From Desulfobacterales bacterium (lineage in GTDB: Bacteria > Desulfobacterota > Desulfobacteria > Desulfobacterales > Desulfosarcinaceae): a stretch of DNA of 64,000 nucleotides. The stretch covers positions 62,001-126,000 of the forward strand of contig JACRDD010000004.1 of the NCBI GenBank assembly GCA_016218685.1, written 5' to 3'. The position numbers were made by a program, and so were the translations under genes. This document shows, piece after piece, positions 44,092-53,899 of this stretch; the first letter of the stretch is position 1, and each line of letters starts with the position of its first letter. Under the pieces are notes generated by a model that did no database searches, had not been told where the DNA came from, and was given only the letters and a program-made list of their open reading frames with translations.

Positions 44092-44700
44092 ATGAAACGA
44101 ACGCTCAAAATGATTTTAATCTGCTTTGCGGTGGTGTTAATGGCCGGCAGTGCTTGGGCCTTGCCGAAGGTCGATACTTGGGTCACCATGGAAGATGACT
44201 GGACAGTACCCTACACGATGACGGATGCCGATGGGCAGAAGTACGCGACCTTTTGTCTTGAAAGAAACAATTATTTCAATCCCGGCAGCTCATATTATGT
44301 ATCCTCGGTCGGTGAGTATGCCTCTGGTGGCGGCATTGGCGCTGTAAGTGGCCAAGACCCGGTCTCCGCGGAAAGCAAATGGCTGTATTCGGCCTATATG
44401 TCGGGAGCCTTTGATGGCCTGACAAATGCCGGCCAAAAAGTCCAAAATGCCATTTGGTATTTGGAAAAAGAGATCACCGACGGCAGAGATTGGGCCGCAT
44501 TGAGTCAAATTTCCTTCGATGCCAGCGGGTGGACGGTGGTGGCGGTCAATTTGATTTCCAAGAACGGTGCTGGCATCATAGATAATCAAAGCCAACTCGT
44601 GGGTACTGCGCCGGTTCCCGAACCGGCTACCATGCTGTTGCTGGGCACCGGATTGATCGGCTTGGCAGGGCTGGGCCGAAAGAAAATCAAAAACGCCTAA
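44092..44700 (+). CDS. PEP-CTERM-sorted exported protein
   Basis: A 202-residue secreted protein. Residues 1-23 are a signal peptide (LICFAVVLMAGSAWA). The C-terminus has VPEPATM, then a hydrophobic helix LLLGTGLIGLAGLG and RKK, the PEP-CTERM sorting signal read by an exosortase. The central part (YATFCLERNNYF, NAIWYLEKEI) is not a family I can name. It is usual for such proteins to be exported and linked to extracellular polysaccharide; no exosortase gene lies in this window, so it must be elsewhere. Confidence 0.88.
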   Translation: MKRTLKMILICFAVVLMAGSAWALPKVDTWVTMEDDWTVPYTMTDADGQKYATFCLERNNYFNPGSSYYVSSVGEYASGGGIGAVSGQDPVSAESKWLYSAYMSGAFDGLTNAGQKVQNAIWYLEKEITDGRDWAALSQISFDASGWTVVAVNLISKNGAGIIDNQSQLVGTAPVPEPATMLLLGTGLIGLAGLGRKKIKNA

Positions 44701-44749
44701 GAAATCGAGGCGCGAAAGGCCCAAACAAAGGAAAATAGCTTCAACTATC

Positions 44750-44792
44750 AAGGCCAGGGACACGGAGATAATCTGTGTTTTTGGCCTTTTTG
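44750..44792 (+). terminator. Rho-independent terminator after the PEP-CTERM gene
   Basis: AAGGCCA (44750-44756) pairs with TGGCCTT (44782-44788), with an inner ACAC/GTGT stem, followed by TTTTT. It lies 50 bases after the stop codon. Confidence 0.75.
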
Positions 44793-44818
44793 GTTATGCC
44801 GTTATCATGAAAGAGATA

Positions 44819-44834
44819 TGGTGCATGCGCTGCT
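44819..44834 (+). promoter_or_regulatory. Sigma-54-like element upstream of the acyl-CoA dehydrogenase
   Basis: TGGTGC-ATGCG-CTGCT keeps GG (44820-44821) and GC (44832-44833) at ten-base spacing. It is weaker than the element before the PEP-CTERM gene. The start point near 44846 would leave a leader of about 160 bases before the GTG at 45005. Confidence 0.35.
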
Positions 44835-45004
44835 TTAACGGCTACGGTAGGGCATCTCTGATGTCCCTCGCCAATCTGTGTGACTTGTGATAGGCGATGA
44901 CGATCTGGCGCATTCCGATGAATTGCCCCAGCTTAAAACATTACCTATATGCGTGCCATCCGGGCCATCAGGCCATTACCTTCCAACCGTAAAAGGAGAG
45001 CGAC

Positions 45005-46804
45005 GTGGCAAGAAAGTATGTCAGCAAACGCAATCTGGAGTTCATGCTCTATGAAGTATTCGATGCCCCGGGCCTGACGCGCTACCCGTACTACGCGCAG
45101 CACAACAAAAAGGTGTTCGACCTGACCCTGGCTGCGGCGTTGAAGCTGGGCAAGGACCTGCTCAACCCCATCTTCGAGGAGATGGACCGCAAGGCGCCCT
45201 ATCTGGAAAACGGCCGGGTCAAGGTCCATCCGGCCGTGCGCACCATCATGGCGCAGTTCGGCGAAGGGGGCTGGATCGCGGCCAAGTTCGATGAAAAATA
45301 CGATGGGGCCCGGCTGCCTTATCTGATCGCCGACTGCTGCCAGTTCATCTTCACGGCCGCCAATTACTCCGCCAGTGTTTTTCCGGGCCTGACCGCCAAG
45401 GCCGCGCGCCTGATTACTTCCTTCGGCAGCCCGGAGCAGATCGCCACCTATGTGCCCAAGATGCTGGGCGGAAAGTGGCAGGGCACCATGGCCCTGACCG
45501 AACCGCAGGCCGGCAGCTCCCTGGCCGACATCGCCACCACGGCGGTGCCCACGGACCAGGGCCACTATCTGATGCGCGGGCAGAAGATCTTCATCTCGGC
45601 CGGCGATCATGACGGCGTGGAGAACGTGGTGCAGATGATGCTCGCCAAGATCGAAGGCGCTCCGGCCGGAGTCAAAGGCATCTCTCTGTTCATCGTGCCC
45701 AACCAGCGGCCCACGACCGACGGCGGGCTGGAACCCAACGATGTCACCGTCACCCAGATCTATCACAAGATGGGCTATCGCGGCGCGCCCATCACCGAGC
45801 TGAGCATCGGCGAGAAAAACGACTGCCGGGGATACCTGGTGGGCCAGGCCCACAATGGTTTGGCCTACATGTTCCAGATGATGAACGGCTCGCGCCTGAG
45901 CGTGGGCATGGCGGCCATCGGCATCTCCACGGCCGCCTATTACGCGGCCCTGGACTACGCCCGCCAGCGGCCCCAGGGCCGCCTGGTCTCCGATCCCACC
46001 ACGCCCCAGGTGCCGATCATCGCGCATGCCGACATCCGGCGCCTGCTGCTCTTCCAGCGCGCCTTCGTGGAAGGTGCCTTTGCGCTCGCCATGCAGTGCT
46101 GCCTCTACGCCGATCTGGAAAACGCCCTGGAAGGCGAAGCCAAAGAGAAGGCCGCCTTGCTCCTGGATCTGCTGATCCCCGTGGTCAAGACCTATCCGGC
46201 CGAGACCAGCATCCGCTCCACCAGCCAGGCCATCCAGATCTTCGGCGGTTACGGCTACTGCGAAGATTTCCCCGTGGAGCAGCACTTCCGGGACACCCGC
46301 ATCCATACCATTCACGAAGGCACCACCGGCATCCAGGGCATTGACATCCTGGGCCGCAAGGTACGCATGAAAAACGGCAAGGCGTTCGATCTATATCTGG
46401 AAGAGGTGGGGCGCGCCATCGACCAGGCCCGCGCGGTCGAGACCTTGAAGCCTTACGCCCAAAGGTTGGCCGAGGCCCTGGACGAACTGCGGCAGATCAC
46501 GGCCGGATTGATCGCCCGTGGTGAGGCCCAGGGCAGCCGGGCCATGCTGGCCGATGCCACCCTTTATTTGGATTACTTCTCGCTGATCGCCGTGGCCTGG
46601 CAGTGGCTGCTGCAAGCCATTACGGCCGATAAGGGCCTGGCCGGCCATCCCTCCAAAGCCAACCGCAATTTCTACGAAGGCAAGCTCCTAACGGCGCGTT
46701 ATTTCTTCCACTATGAACTGCCCAAGGCCATGGGCTTGGCCAGGCGCTTATCGGAAGGGGATGGCCTCACGCTGGCCATGGAGAGTGACTACTTTTCGGA
46801 TTAG
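45005..46804 (+). CDS. Acyl-CoA dehydrogenase (large DmdC-like subtype)
   Basis: A 599-residue flavoprotein of the long acyl-CoA dehydrogenase subtype. FAD-binding [16 protein letters not shown] and the catalytic Glu in [10 protein letters not shown] are visible, and the C-terminal 120 residues form the extra helical domain typical of DmdC-like members. It starts at GTG 45005, behind AAAGGAGAG. The substrate cannot be predicted; it may act in fatty- or aromatic-acid degradation. There is no adjacent electron-transfer flavoprotein gene, so it appears monocistronic, convergent with the MCP gene. Confidence 0.93.
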   Translation: MARKYVSKRNLEFMLYEVFDAPGLTRYPYYAQHNKKVFDLTLAAALKLGKDLLNPIFEEMDRKAPYLENGRVKVHPAVRTIMAQFGEGGWIAAKFDEKYDGARLPYLIADCCQFIFTAANYSASVFPGLTAKAARLITSFGSPEQIATYVPKMLGGKWQGTMALTEPQAGSSLADIATTAVPTDQGHYLMRGQKIFISAGDHDGVENVVQMMLAKIEGAPAGVKGISLFIVPNQRPTTDGGLEPNDVTVTQIYHKMGYRGAPITELSIGEKNDCRGYLVGQAHNGLAYMFQMMNGSRLSVGMAAIGISTAAYYAALDYARQRPQGRLVSDPTTPQVPIIAHADIRRLLLFQRAFVEGAFALAMQCCLYADLENALEGEAKEKAALLLDLLIPVVKTYPAETSIRSTSQAIQIFGGYGYCEDFPVEQHFRDTRIHTIHEGTTGIQGIDILGRKVRMKNGKAFDLYLEEVGRAIDQARAVETLKPYAQRLAEALDELRQITAGLIARGEAQGSRAMLADATLYLDYFSLIAVAWQWLLQAITADKGLAGHPSKANRNFYEGKLLTARYFFHYELPKAMGLARRLSEGDGLTLAMESDYFSD

Positions 46805-48528
46805 CGTCCGAAATCGTCCGTGCCTTGGCGAAATCGAACCAGCAATGCATCCAGTTGGCGTGCCAGCTTGGAGAGAATATCGGCATGCTGATGGACTTGA
46901 GTGCATTGCTGGAAGCTTTGGGAGGCGGCTTGGTCGACTTCGCCGATATCGGTGTCGATTTGCCCCGACAACTGCGTGCCCTGTTGGACATTGCCATTTA
47001 CTTGCGAAAAGCGCTCGAAGATGCGTGCGATGTGTTCCGAAATCTCATGGGTGGTGGCGGATTGGTTTTTGATTTCGCCATATATTCCCGACACCAGGTC
47101 ATTGCCCTGCCGGATGGTATTTAGAATTTCATTGATCTCTTCGGTCGTATGTCGGGTGGTCGCCTGGATGGCCTCCACCCGCTGTTGGATTTGATCGGTG
47201 GAGCGCGTCGTCTCCTTGGCCAGCTCTTTGATTTCGGCCGCCACGACGGCAAACCCCTTGCCGGCTTCACCGGCCCGGGCGGCCTCGATGGTCGCATTCA
47301 GGGCCAGCAGGTTGGTCTGCTCGGAGATCCTGTTGATCGCCTCGACGACATCCGTGATTTGGCGCGCTGCCGATCCAAGATGGGCGATCTCCTGGGATAC
47401 GTTGTTGCCCTGTTCCACTGCTTTTTCGGTTATTTTCAAGGCGCGATCCGTGTCGGCGACGATTTGATCCACCGTTTGGGATAGCGCCCCGGAAGCGTTC
47501 TGCACCTTATCGACTTGCTGCGAAGCCTCGCCCAGCGCCTGGGAAACGGCATTCATCATCGTATTCATCTGCCCCGTGGCTTGGGTGACATGGGTGGCCT
47601 TCTGGTTGGTTTGGGCCGCATTGGCGGCCATATCCTGGGAGGCACCGGACAATGCCTCCGAGGCTGCATGCAGTTTGGCGATGCCTTGCTTCATTTCCGC
47701 AAACAGAGCAGCCAGTTTGGTGGATACTTCATTGAAGGCGCGGATCAAACGCCCGATTTCATCACGGCTTTCCACGGGGACGGCTTCCGGAAAGTCGCCC
47801 ACGGAGATTCTTTTGGCCATGGAGAGGCAACTTTGCAGCGGTTTGACGACCATATGCTTCAGGGAGCCGAAGATGGCCGCAGATAAGATCACGATGATCC
47901 CCACGACCCCCGCGATCTGACTGAAAAGCGCCGCGCGAATCTTTTGATCCACGCCGGCGACGACCTGGCCAAGACTGGCCAGGATGGTTTCTTTGTTCTT
48001 CTGCAGCCGAAGAATCAGCGGCTGATCGGTGAAATAGAGGGTCAGGCGCCCCACCTCTTCAGAGCCCACGCGGCAGGCGGCCGTAGCGAAAGGCCAGGCC
48101 TGCAAGGCAAAATCCTTGGGAATGGCTTGGGCGCTTTGGGTACTTTTATCCTTCCAGAGCGCAAAAAACGATGCCTTGTCGCTGTCTTCCACCGCGATAG
48201 CCACAATTTCTTCCAGATCCATGAACGGGGTGAGCGCCAGCTTGATGCCGGATTCATCCAGGTTGTAGATGAAGGGCGCCGCCGCTCCGGCGGCAATCGT
48301 GGCATAGGTATTAAAGCGGCTTTCCAGACCGTGCTTTTGATCCCGGGTCTGATCGGCGATGGTCTTTTCGGTCTGCTTGCTGAACTCGCCGACGGTATAG
48401 GCGGCCAACTCGGATTCATGCCGGAAGAGCAAAACGCTGGCAACGGACAGCAGTAGAAAGATCAGAGCGCCGCAGATCAAAGCGGTTTTAGCGCCGATCC
48501 CCCATTTCGATAGAAGCACGATTTTCAT
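46801..48528 (-). CDS. Methyl-accepting chemotaxis protein
   Basis: A 575-residue chemoreceptor with two membrane spans (about 10-33 and 205-228) and a periplasmic sensor of about 165 residues. A HAMP domain follows ([20 protein letters not shown]), then the signalling coiled coil with the conserved tip [19 protein letters not shown]. Its ATG overlaps the stop of the binding-protein gene (ATGA), so the two are translated together. This suggests the receptor senses through that binding protein. ATG 48528 is used because the longer frame (48573) lies inside the upstream gene. Confidence 0.94.
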   Translation of the reverse strand: MKIVLLSKWGIGAKTALICGALIFLLLSVASVLLFRHESELAAYTVGEFSKQTEKTIADQTRDQKHGLESRFNTYATIAAGAAAPFIYNLDESGIKLALTPFMDLEEIVAIAVEDSDKASFFALWKDKSTQSAQAIPKDFALQAWPFATAACRVGSEEVGRLTLYFTDQPLILRLQKNKETILASLGQVVAGVDQKIRAALFSQIAGVVGIIVILSAAIFGSLKHMVVKPLQSCLSMAKRISVGDFPEAVPVESRDEIGRLIRAFNEVSTKLAALFAEMKQGIAKLHAASEALSGASQDMAANAAQTNQKATHVTQATGQMNTMMNAVSQALGEASQQVDKVQNASGALSQTVDQIVADTDRALKITEKAVEQGNNVSQEIAHLGSAARQITDVVEAINRISEQTNLLALNATIEAARAGEAGKGFAVVAAEIKELAKETTRSTDQIQQRVEAIQATTRHTTEEINEILNTIRQGNDLVSGIYGEIKNQSATTHEISEHIARIFERFSQVNGNVQQGTQLSGQIDTDIGEVDQAASQSFQQCTQVHQHADILSKLARQLDALLVRFRQGTDDFGR

Positions 48529-49358
48529 TGAGCGCCCAATTTGGATTTGGCGGCATTCAGATCCAACTTCCAATCGCTCAATCCATACTTGGCCAGAATC
48601 TGGGTCAGGGCGCCGGAGGCCCGCATTTCCTGGATGCCTTCCGAAAAGAGCCGAGCATAGGTTTGGGAGTTGGGCTTGCCAGGGGCGAAGGCGATAAAGA
48701 CCCTCCGGCTCTCGAAATCTTCTTTTGATTCGATGGGCGTTGCGCCCGCCAGCGCCACCTGGTCCGAAACGCCGAGCAGCATGGCGGTGTATAAAAAGGC
48801 CGATTTGTCTTCGGGAATGGCATCGATGCGGTCTTTGAGCAACTTGCGGATGTTCAATACCAGGGGTTCATCGGCGCTGACTTCCTGAACCTGGGGCGTG
48901 TTCTTGTGCTGGGCGAAGTATTCGTCCAAAAGGCTCCCATATTCATATTCGGCCTGGATTCCGACTTTCAGAGACTTCAGGGATTCCAGGTTCTGGTATT
49001 GCCAGGGGTTTCCCTTTTTGACGAAGAAGCACATATTGGTGAACCCGAACTCTTCATCCGGAAAAACACACGTCTCGGCTTCACCCTTGGTCGCTCCCAC
49101 GATGGCATCGATTTTTCCCTTCTGGACAAAATCGATGCAGCGCGGCCAGGGCATGTTTTCATACCGAATGGCGTGGCCGGCCTTTTCGAAGATCGCCTTG
49201 GCCACCTCGATCATGTAACCGGGTTTGTCCGAGCCGACCGCGCAATTATACGGACACCAGGGGTCGGAGTTGATGGTGATGGTCTCGCCGAAGGCCGGAC
49301 CGACCAGAAACAAAATGGCAAGAATGCCCAGGCTCATTTTAAAAAGATGGTTTTTCAT
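48525..49358 (-). CDS. Periplasmic solute-binding protein (family 3 type)
   Basis: A 277-residue exported binding protein. ATG 49358 behind GATGAGGAG gives a clean signal peptide ([17 protein letters not shown]). The mature part shows [30 protein letters not shown] and [13 protein letters not shown], typical of SBP family 3 and related amino-acid-binding domains. There are no ABC transporter genes beside it; it is coupled to the MCP gene, so it may serve chemotaxis rather than uptake. A FliA-type promoter (49409-49435) precedes it. Confidence 0.85.
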   Translation of the reverse strand: MKNHLFKMSLGILAILFLVGPAFGETITINSDPWCPYNCAVGSDKPGYMIEVAKAIFEKAGHAIRYENMPWPRCIDFVQKGKIDAIVGATKGEAETCVFPDEEFGFTNMCFFVKKGNPWQYQNLESLKSLKVGIQAEYEYGSLLDEYFAQHKNTPQVQEVSADEPLVLNIRKLLKDRIDAIPEDKSAFLYTAMLLGVSDQVALAGATPIESKEDFESRRVFIAFAPGKPNSQTYARLFSEGIQEMRASGALTQILAKYGLSDWKLDLNAAKSKLGAQ

Positions 49359-49408
49359 GGCGCTCCTCATCGGCACAATTGGAACTAACTTTCGGTTTGC
49401 ATGATTTT

Positions 49409-49435
49409 GTATCGGCGGATTGAACCAAAACTTAA
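49409..49435 (-). promoter_or_regulatory. FliA (sigma-28)-type promoter for binding protein-MCP
   Basis: On the minus strand TTAAGTTT, an 11-base spacer and GCCGATAC match the consensus TAAAGTTT-N11-GCCGATAA at 7/8 and 7/8. The start point would be near 49400, 42 bases before the ATG. It places a chemotaxis operon in the flagellar regulon. Confidence 0.72.
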
Positions 49436-49539
49436 ACGGTATCCATGGCTTGGGATGCCCGCTGGCTGGTCCTTGCCGCGAGTTAGGGAAGGTGGCCATA
49501 AATACGCCAATGATTAGATATTATTTAATATATTTGACT

Positions 49540-50145
49540 TTAGAGTTGTGCTCCGGGCGGCCGGGCCAATTCAAGGGTCATCACGGCACCGAGTGCACGG
49601 CGGATTTTATTCAGCGTGATGTGAGCTCTCTCCGGGGGCAGGCCCCAGTCTGCGCATATCATGCAGATCGCCTCCGGCTGGGCCTCGGAATGCAGTTCCA
49701 TAACGGCGGCCATGACCTTGTAATCCATGGCCTCGTTGGTTTCGAAATCGATGGGCGCAGCCGCCCCCCAAGCGGCTGCGGCGAGTTGTATCCCTCCTGG
49801 CTGCGGCGGTGCCTGGACCTGCATGAAGAACAGTTCCGTGTAGGACTTTTTCACCACGAAGGTATCGGCCTGGATTGTTTGAGGGGTCTCCTTTTTGGCC
49901 GTCAGCTTCAATGTGCAGTGAGGCATGTAGATATTGACGCCGCCCCAACTCATGGTTTGGCCATCTTGAAAATAGACCTGATCCTGCCACGCTGGCATCT
50001 GGAGCGGCTGGTTAAGCACCAATGTGGAGCCTACCGGCACCATGAATTCGGGCGACATCTCATCGGGTTGGCTGTGGACCGTGGCCGATGCGCAGGCGGT
50101 TAGTAGCAGCACCAATGCATGCAGTTGTAAGGATAGCGTTCTCAT
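49540..50145 (-). CDS. Hypothetical lipoprotein
   Basis: A 201-residue protein starting at ATG 50145 behind ACGGAGGAGG. The N-terminus is a lipoprotein signal (LHALVLLLTAC with lipobox Cys). The rest is a beta-rich domain (VGSTLVLNQPLQMPAW, VYFQDGQTMSWGGVNIYMPH) I cannot assign to a family; there is no catalytic signature. It lies between the FliA-type promoter of the binding-protein gene and the divergent sixA-type gene. A longer frame starting at 50412 has no signal and is rejected. Confidence 0.72.
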   Translation of the reverse strand: MRTLSLQLHALVLLLTACASATVHSQPDEMSPEFMVPVGSTLVLNQPLQMPAWQDQVYFQDGQTMSWGGVNIYMPHCTLKLTAKKETPQTIQADTFVVKKSYTELFFMQVQAPPQPGGIQLAAAAWGAAAPIDFETNEAMDYKVMAAVMELHSEAQPEAICMICADWGLPPERAHITLNKIRRALGAVMTLELARPPGAQL

Positions 50146-50435
50146 ATTGCCTCCTCCGTAAGAGAATAGGACTGTTAAATGCGTCTCCCTGAACTGTTGA
50201 TCCAAATGAGATCCGAATATCTTTTTCCGCAAACAGGAATATGAACGCCGGTGAACACGCGCAAGTGTAATGCAATCCCGGAAATTGAAGGACCTCACAC
50301 CCATCACAGACCCAGTATAACCTTTAGCGGTCCGGCTCGCCTGGTGGGCGATCCGAGAACCATTGTCCCACCGGCAAATCGCTTTAACGCAGTGTTTTTT
50401 TCTGGTATGCAAGCAGAAAACGAGACAGCCAATTC

Positions 50436-51002
50436 ATGAATGACATCAGGAAGACGAGTAAAGGCACGACGCCGACCAGGGCCCAGGCACCGGCCGATAC
50501 CCGGCACATCAAAACCCTCTGCCTGATCCGCCACGCCAAATCGAGCTGGAAATACCCGGGGCTGGCGGATGCCGACCGCCCGTTGGGCACCCGGGGCCGG
50601 CACGAAGCGGCGCTGATGGGCCGGGTGTTGTCCGAACGCGGGTTTGCACCGGACCGCTGGTTCAGCAGTCCGGCCCTGCGTGCCCTGCGCACGGCCGAGG
50701 CGTTGGCCGGGGCCGTGGGGTGGCCAGTCTCCGGCATCGCCCTGGAGCAGCGCTTGTACGAGCATAGCAGCGAGGAGCTGCTGGTCTTCCTGCAAACCAT
50801 GGATGACCATGCGGCCTGGGTGGCCTGCGTGGGTCACAATCCCGAGCTCACCGACCTGGCCTGCCGGTTGGCATCGAAGAATATCGCCAATGTGCCGACC
50901 TGCGGCGTGGTGGAGATGCGCTTTGCCCTGCAGCGGTGGCAGGTGCTGGGGGATAGCGAACCCATCTCCGTATCGTACGATTTTCCAAAGAATCATCTCT
51001 AA
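50436..51002 (+). CDS. SixA-type histidine phosphatase
   Basis: A 188-residue phosphatase of the histidine-phosphatase superfamily. The catalytic RHG-type motif here is LIRHAKSSWKYP, exactly the SixA form; ALRTAEALAG and CVGHNPELTDL carry further conserved His/Arg. SixA acts on phosphohistidine in phosphorelays and PTS proteins. It is the first gene of a unit with a Ppx/GppA phosphatase and a CHAD protein, so a polyphosphate link is also possible. No strong ribosome site precedes the ATG. Confidence 0.86.
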   Translation: MNDIRKTSKGTTPTRAQAPADTRHIKTLCLIRHAKSSWKYPGLADADRPLGTRGRHEAALMGRVLSERGFAPDRWFSSPALRALRTAEALAGAVGWPVSGIALEQRLYEHSSEELLVFLQTMDDHAAWVACVGHNPELTDLACRLASKNIANVPTCGVVEMRFALQRWQVLGDSEPISVSYDFPKNHL

Positions 51003-51021
51003 CAACCAACCGAGGGATGAC

Positions 51022-51978
51022 ATGATCAATGCACTGAAGTTCGCGGCCATCGACATCGGCTCAAATGCCGTGCGGCTGCTGTTGGCCGGGGTTTTCGAGA
51101 TCGACGGCCAAACGGCCTACAGGAAGATGTCGTTGACCCGCATGCCGATTCGCCTGGGTGGCGACGCCTTTGCCCTGAACCGCATCTCCGACGCCAAGGC
51201 CGACGAACTGGTTCGAACCATGGTGGGCTTCAAGCACCTGATCGACGCCTATCAGCCTATCGCCTATCAGGCATATGCTACGTCGGCCATGCGCGGCGCC
51301 CGCAACGGTCCGGCCATATGCAAACGCGTGGAAAAGGCCTGCGGGATACACATCGATATCATCGACGGCCAACGAGAAGCGCAATTGATCTTCGAGAACA
51401 AAAGTTCGGAGCGCTTCGGCGGGTTTAAGCACTACCTCTATGTGGATGTGGGCGGCGGCAGCACGGAGCTCACCCTTTTTTCGGGCGGCAAGATCGCGCT
51501 CTCGAAATCCTTCGACATCGGTACCATCCGCATGCTGCAAGGCGGGGTGACCAAGAACCAATGGCGTGCGATGCGCCAATGGCTCAAAACCCATACCGCC
51601 AAGATGCGCTCCATCGCCATCATCGGCAGCGGCGGCAACATCAATAAGATCTTCTCCCTGGCCGGCTGCAAAAACGGTTCGGCGCTGACCCAAGCCAAGC
51701 TGCAAAAGGTGCGCAACGCCTTGGCCGCGCGATCGCACGAACAGCGCATCCTCCAGGTCGGCCTGCGCCCGGATCGAGCCGACGTGATCGTGCCGGCCGC
51801 CGATATCTACCTGAACTTGAGCCAGTGGGCCGGTCTCGAGAAGATCTTCGTGCCCGTGGTGGGCCTGGCCGACGGCGCTGTCCGTCTGCTCTACAGCCGT
51901 TACAAGGAGATGCTCCCCAAGGCCGGCCCCGCGACCGGGAAGATCCTTGGGGTGCGCACCAAGAAAGCGGTGAAATGA
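51022..51978 (+). CDS. Ppx/GppA-family phosphatase
   Basis: A 318-residue ASKHA-fold enzyme that hydrolyses polyphosphate (exopolyphosphatase) or pppGpp. Recognisable are KFAAIDIGSNAVRLLL and YVDVGGGSTELTLFSGG, the nucleotide/polyphosphate-binding loops. It is shorter than E. coli Ppx, lacking the C-terminal HD-like half. GAGGGAT precedes ATG 51022. Its stop overlaps the CHAD gene start (ATGA). Choosing between polyP and pppGpp is not possible from sequence. Confidence 0.9.
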   Translation: MINALKFAAIDIGSNAVRLLLAGVFEIDGQTAYRKMSLTRMPIRLGGDAFALNRISDAKADELVRTMVGFKHLIDAYQPIAYQAYATSAMRGARNGPAICKRVEKACGIHIDIIDGQREAQLIFENKSSERFGGFKHYLYVDVGGGSTELTLFSGGKIALSKSFDIGTIRMLQGGVTKNQWRAMRQWLKTHTAKMRSIAIIGSGGNINKIFSLAGCKNGSALTQAKLQKVRNALAARSHEQRILQVGLRPDRADVIVPAADIYLNLSQWAGLEKIFVPVVGLADGAVRLLYSRYKEMLPKAGPATGKILGVRTKKAVK

Positions 51979-52940
51979 AGCTTGAGGCACAATTCCGCCT
52001 GGCGCCGGAGATGAGCGCCCAGCAAGCGGCTCGGACCATCCTCGGGCATTTGACCGCCGTCATGCGCGTCAACGAGGCCGGCATCCGCCAGGACAGCGAT
52101 ATCGAATGTCTCCACGATTTCCGGGTGGCTGCGCGGCGCTCACGCTCCCTGCTGACCCTCTTGAAAAAAGAGTTCGATCCGGCGCAGCGGGCTGAATTGA
52201 GCGCCGGCCTGCGCGTCTTGGGGCAGAGTACCAATGCCCTGCGCGATCTGGATGTTTACCTGGCCCAGCGGGCGCGCTATCAAAAGATCCTGCCCGCGGC
52301 GCTCCGTCCGGCCATCGCGCCGTGGTTCGATGCCCTCGGGCGTCAGCGCGGCCGGGAGGCGAAAAAAGTGGCGCGGTTTTTGTCGTCCAGGCCGTATGGC
52401 CGCATCATGGAGCGGCTGGAAAGCTTCGCGACTGCCGGTCCCGATCCCGATACAGTGAAACCGGTCGAGGCATCCGGCGACACCCCCATTGTGGCGGTGG
52501 CCCGGCGGGAAATCGACCGTTTGTTTGCAAAGGCCCTGCGCGTCGGCCGTCGCATCGACGCAAGCTCGGCGGATGACCGCCTGCACCGCCTGCGCATCCA
52601 GTGCAAGCAGTTGCGCTATGCGCTGGAGTTCTTCCACGGCCTCTTCGCCCCCGGACCGGTGGGGCAGGCGATCCGGCAGGTCAAGTCGCTTCAGGAGTAT
52701 TTAGGGCTCTTCAACGACCGGTCGGTCCAGCAGCGGTTTCTCTTCGATCATTTGAAAGGCATCCCGGCCCCCCACGGCCCCCGGCGAATGGCCCGGGCCG
52801 CGGCCGTGGGCGCCTTGATCGGCGTTCTCTTCATGGAAAAGGAGCATCAGCGCGCGGGCTTCGAAGCCGTCTTCACCCGCTTCAGCGACCCGGAGCAGGT
52901 CCGGCGTCTCCGGAAGCTTTTTTCTCCGGCAGAAGATTGA
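51975..52940 (+). CDS. CHAD-domain protein (polyphosphate-binding type)
   Basis: A 321-residue all-helical protein with the conserved His and basic residues of the CHAD domain: CLHDFRVAARRSRSLLTLLK in the first half and LHRLRIQCKQLRYALEFF in the second. CHAD domains bind polyphosphate through a basic channel. No class IV adenylate cyclase/CYTH domain is fused. It is translationally coupled to the Ppx/GppA gene, supporting a polyphosphate granule or regulation role. A hairpin terminator follows. Confidence 0.9.
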   Translation: MKLEAQFRLAPEMSAQQAARTILGHLTAVMRVNEAGIRQDSDIECLHDFRVAARRSRSLLTLLKKEFDPAQRAELSAGLRVLGQSTNALRDLDVYLAQRARYQKILPAALRPAIAPWFDALGRQRGREAKKVARFLSSRPYGRIMERLESFATAGPDPDTVKPVEASGDTPIVAVARREIDRLFAKALRVGRRIDASSADDRLHRLRIQCKQLRYALEFFHGLFAPGPVGQAIRQVKSLQEYLGLFNDRSVQQRFLFDHLKGIPAPHGPRRMARAAAVGALIGVLFMEKEHQRAGFEAVFTRFSDPEQVRRLRKLFSPAED

Positions 52941-52946
52941 GGTAAC

Positions 52947-52979
52947 AGCCATCCCTGCCGGCCATTGAACTGGATGGCT
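52947..52979 (+). terminator. Hairpin after the CHAD gene
   Basis: AGCCATCC (52947-52954) pairs with GGATGGCT (52972-52979) over 8 bp, followed by a short TTAT. It lies 7 bases after the stop codon. Confidence 0.5.
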
Positions 52980-53141
52980 TATCGGTGACGCCAGACAGGC
53001 ATCGAAATTCCGTATGCCGCGTTGCCCGCGTGAGGTGGGTTCTCAACTATCGGTAGGGTTGGGTGGCCGCCCCGCGCCGGGGCTTGCCGACGCAATCCCC
53101 GGGCGGGCAGCGGCGCATGATTCGGTCATTTCGAGAACACG

Positions 53142-53636
53142 CTAATCCACTTTGAAAAATGCTTTTTTCTTAGCCTTGCAGACCGGGCATTCGTCCGGCG
53201 CGTTCCCCTCTTTCGTAAAACCGCAGACGCTGCAGACATGGATGTCGGTTTCTTCCAGGTTGCCCATCTTATCCAGGGCCTTCTGGTAGAGCGAAGCATG
53301 GATCATCTCGACCTTGTTGGCATAGGTGAAGGACTGTTCGGCCTGGCTGTTGCCTTCCGCCGTGGCGGCCGCGATCATGGGAGGGTACATGGATTTGAAT
53401 TCGTAAGTCTCGCCGGAAATGGCCTCCTTGAGGTTGTCCGCGGTGGTGCCGACGCCCTTGAGTGCCCGCAGATGAGAATGGGCATGCACCGTCTCGGCGG
53501 CAGCCGCAGCGCGGAACAGCCGGGCAATCTGCTTGTAGCCTTCGCGGTCGGCCTTTTCGGCAAAGGCCAGATACTTGCGGTTGGCTTGGGATTCGCCGGC
53601 GAAAGCCTCTTTGAGATACTTTTCGGTCTGACTCAT
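53142..53636 (-). CDS. rbr: Rubrerythrin
   Basis: A non-heme iron peroxidase that protects anaerobes from peroxide. The 164 residues hold an N-terminal four-helix di-iron domain (EAFAGESQANRKYLAFAEKA, ETVHAHSHLRAL, YKQIARLFRAAAAAE) and a C-terminal rubredoxin-like domain with CSVCG and CPVC. ATG 53636 follows GAAAGGAG; a longer frame (53753) is not needed. It is monocistronic, and fits an anaerobic, sulfate-reducer-type lifestyle. Confidence 0.94.
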   Translation of the reverse strand: MSQTEKYLKEAFAGESQANRKYLAFAEKADREGYKQIARLFRAAAAAETVHAHSHLRALKGVGTTADNLKEAISGETYEFKSMYPPMIAAATAEGNSQAEQSFTYANKVEMIHASLYQKALDKMGNLEETDIHVCSVCGFTKEGNAPDECPVCKAKKKAFFKVD

Positions 53637-53855
53637 GATGTTTTTCTCCTTTCTGCGGGTAAGGGTTGGCAAACGACGTTTCGTCCCCGCCCGGGATAGC
53701 GGGATTTGGGATGAGGCCACGCCACTGTGCCAAAATCCCAATCGAATCGTCAAGGCAAAAGGCCCTCATCAATTTCTAACATGCGCCCTGTAGCCGGATG
53801 ATTGTTATAGCGACCGAACATAATAGGGAGGGGGATGAACCGCCTCTCAAAATGC

Positions 53856-53884
53856 AAAGGTCCCAGCAATTGGCTGAGACCTTT
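53856..53884 (-). terminator. Rho-independent terminator after tRNA-Leu
   Basis: On the minus strand AAAGGTCTCAGC and GCTGGGACCTTT form a 12-position stem with one G-T/A-C mismatch, followed by GCATTTT. It lies 15 bases downstream of the tRNA CCA end. Confidence 0.8.
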
Positions 53885-53899
53885 ACAGAGAATTAAATA

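Noticed and set aside
49467..49482. TGGCGT-ATTTA-TGGCC on the minus strand as a sigma-54 promoter for the binding protein gene
   Set aside because: The GG/GC spacing is met, but the flanks are poor and a much better FliA-type element lies between it and the gene.
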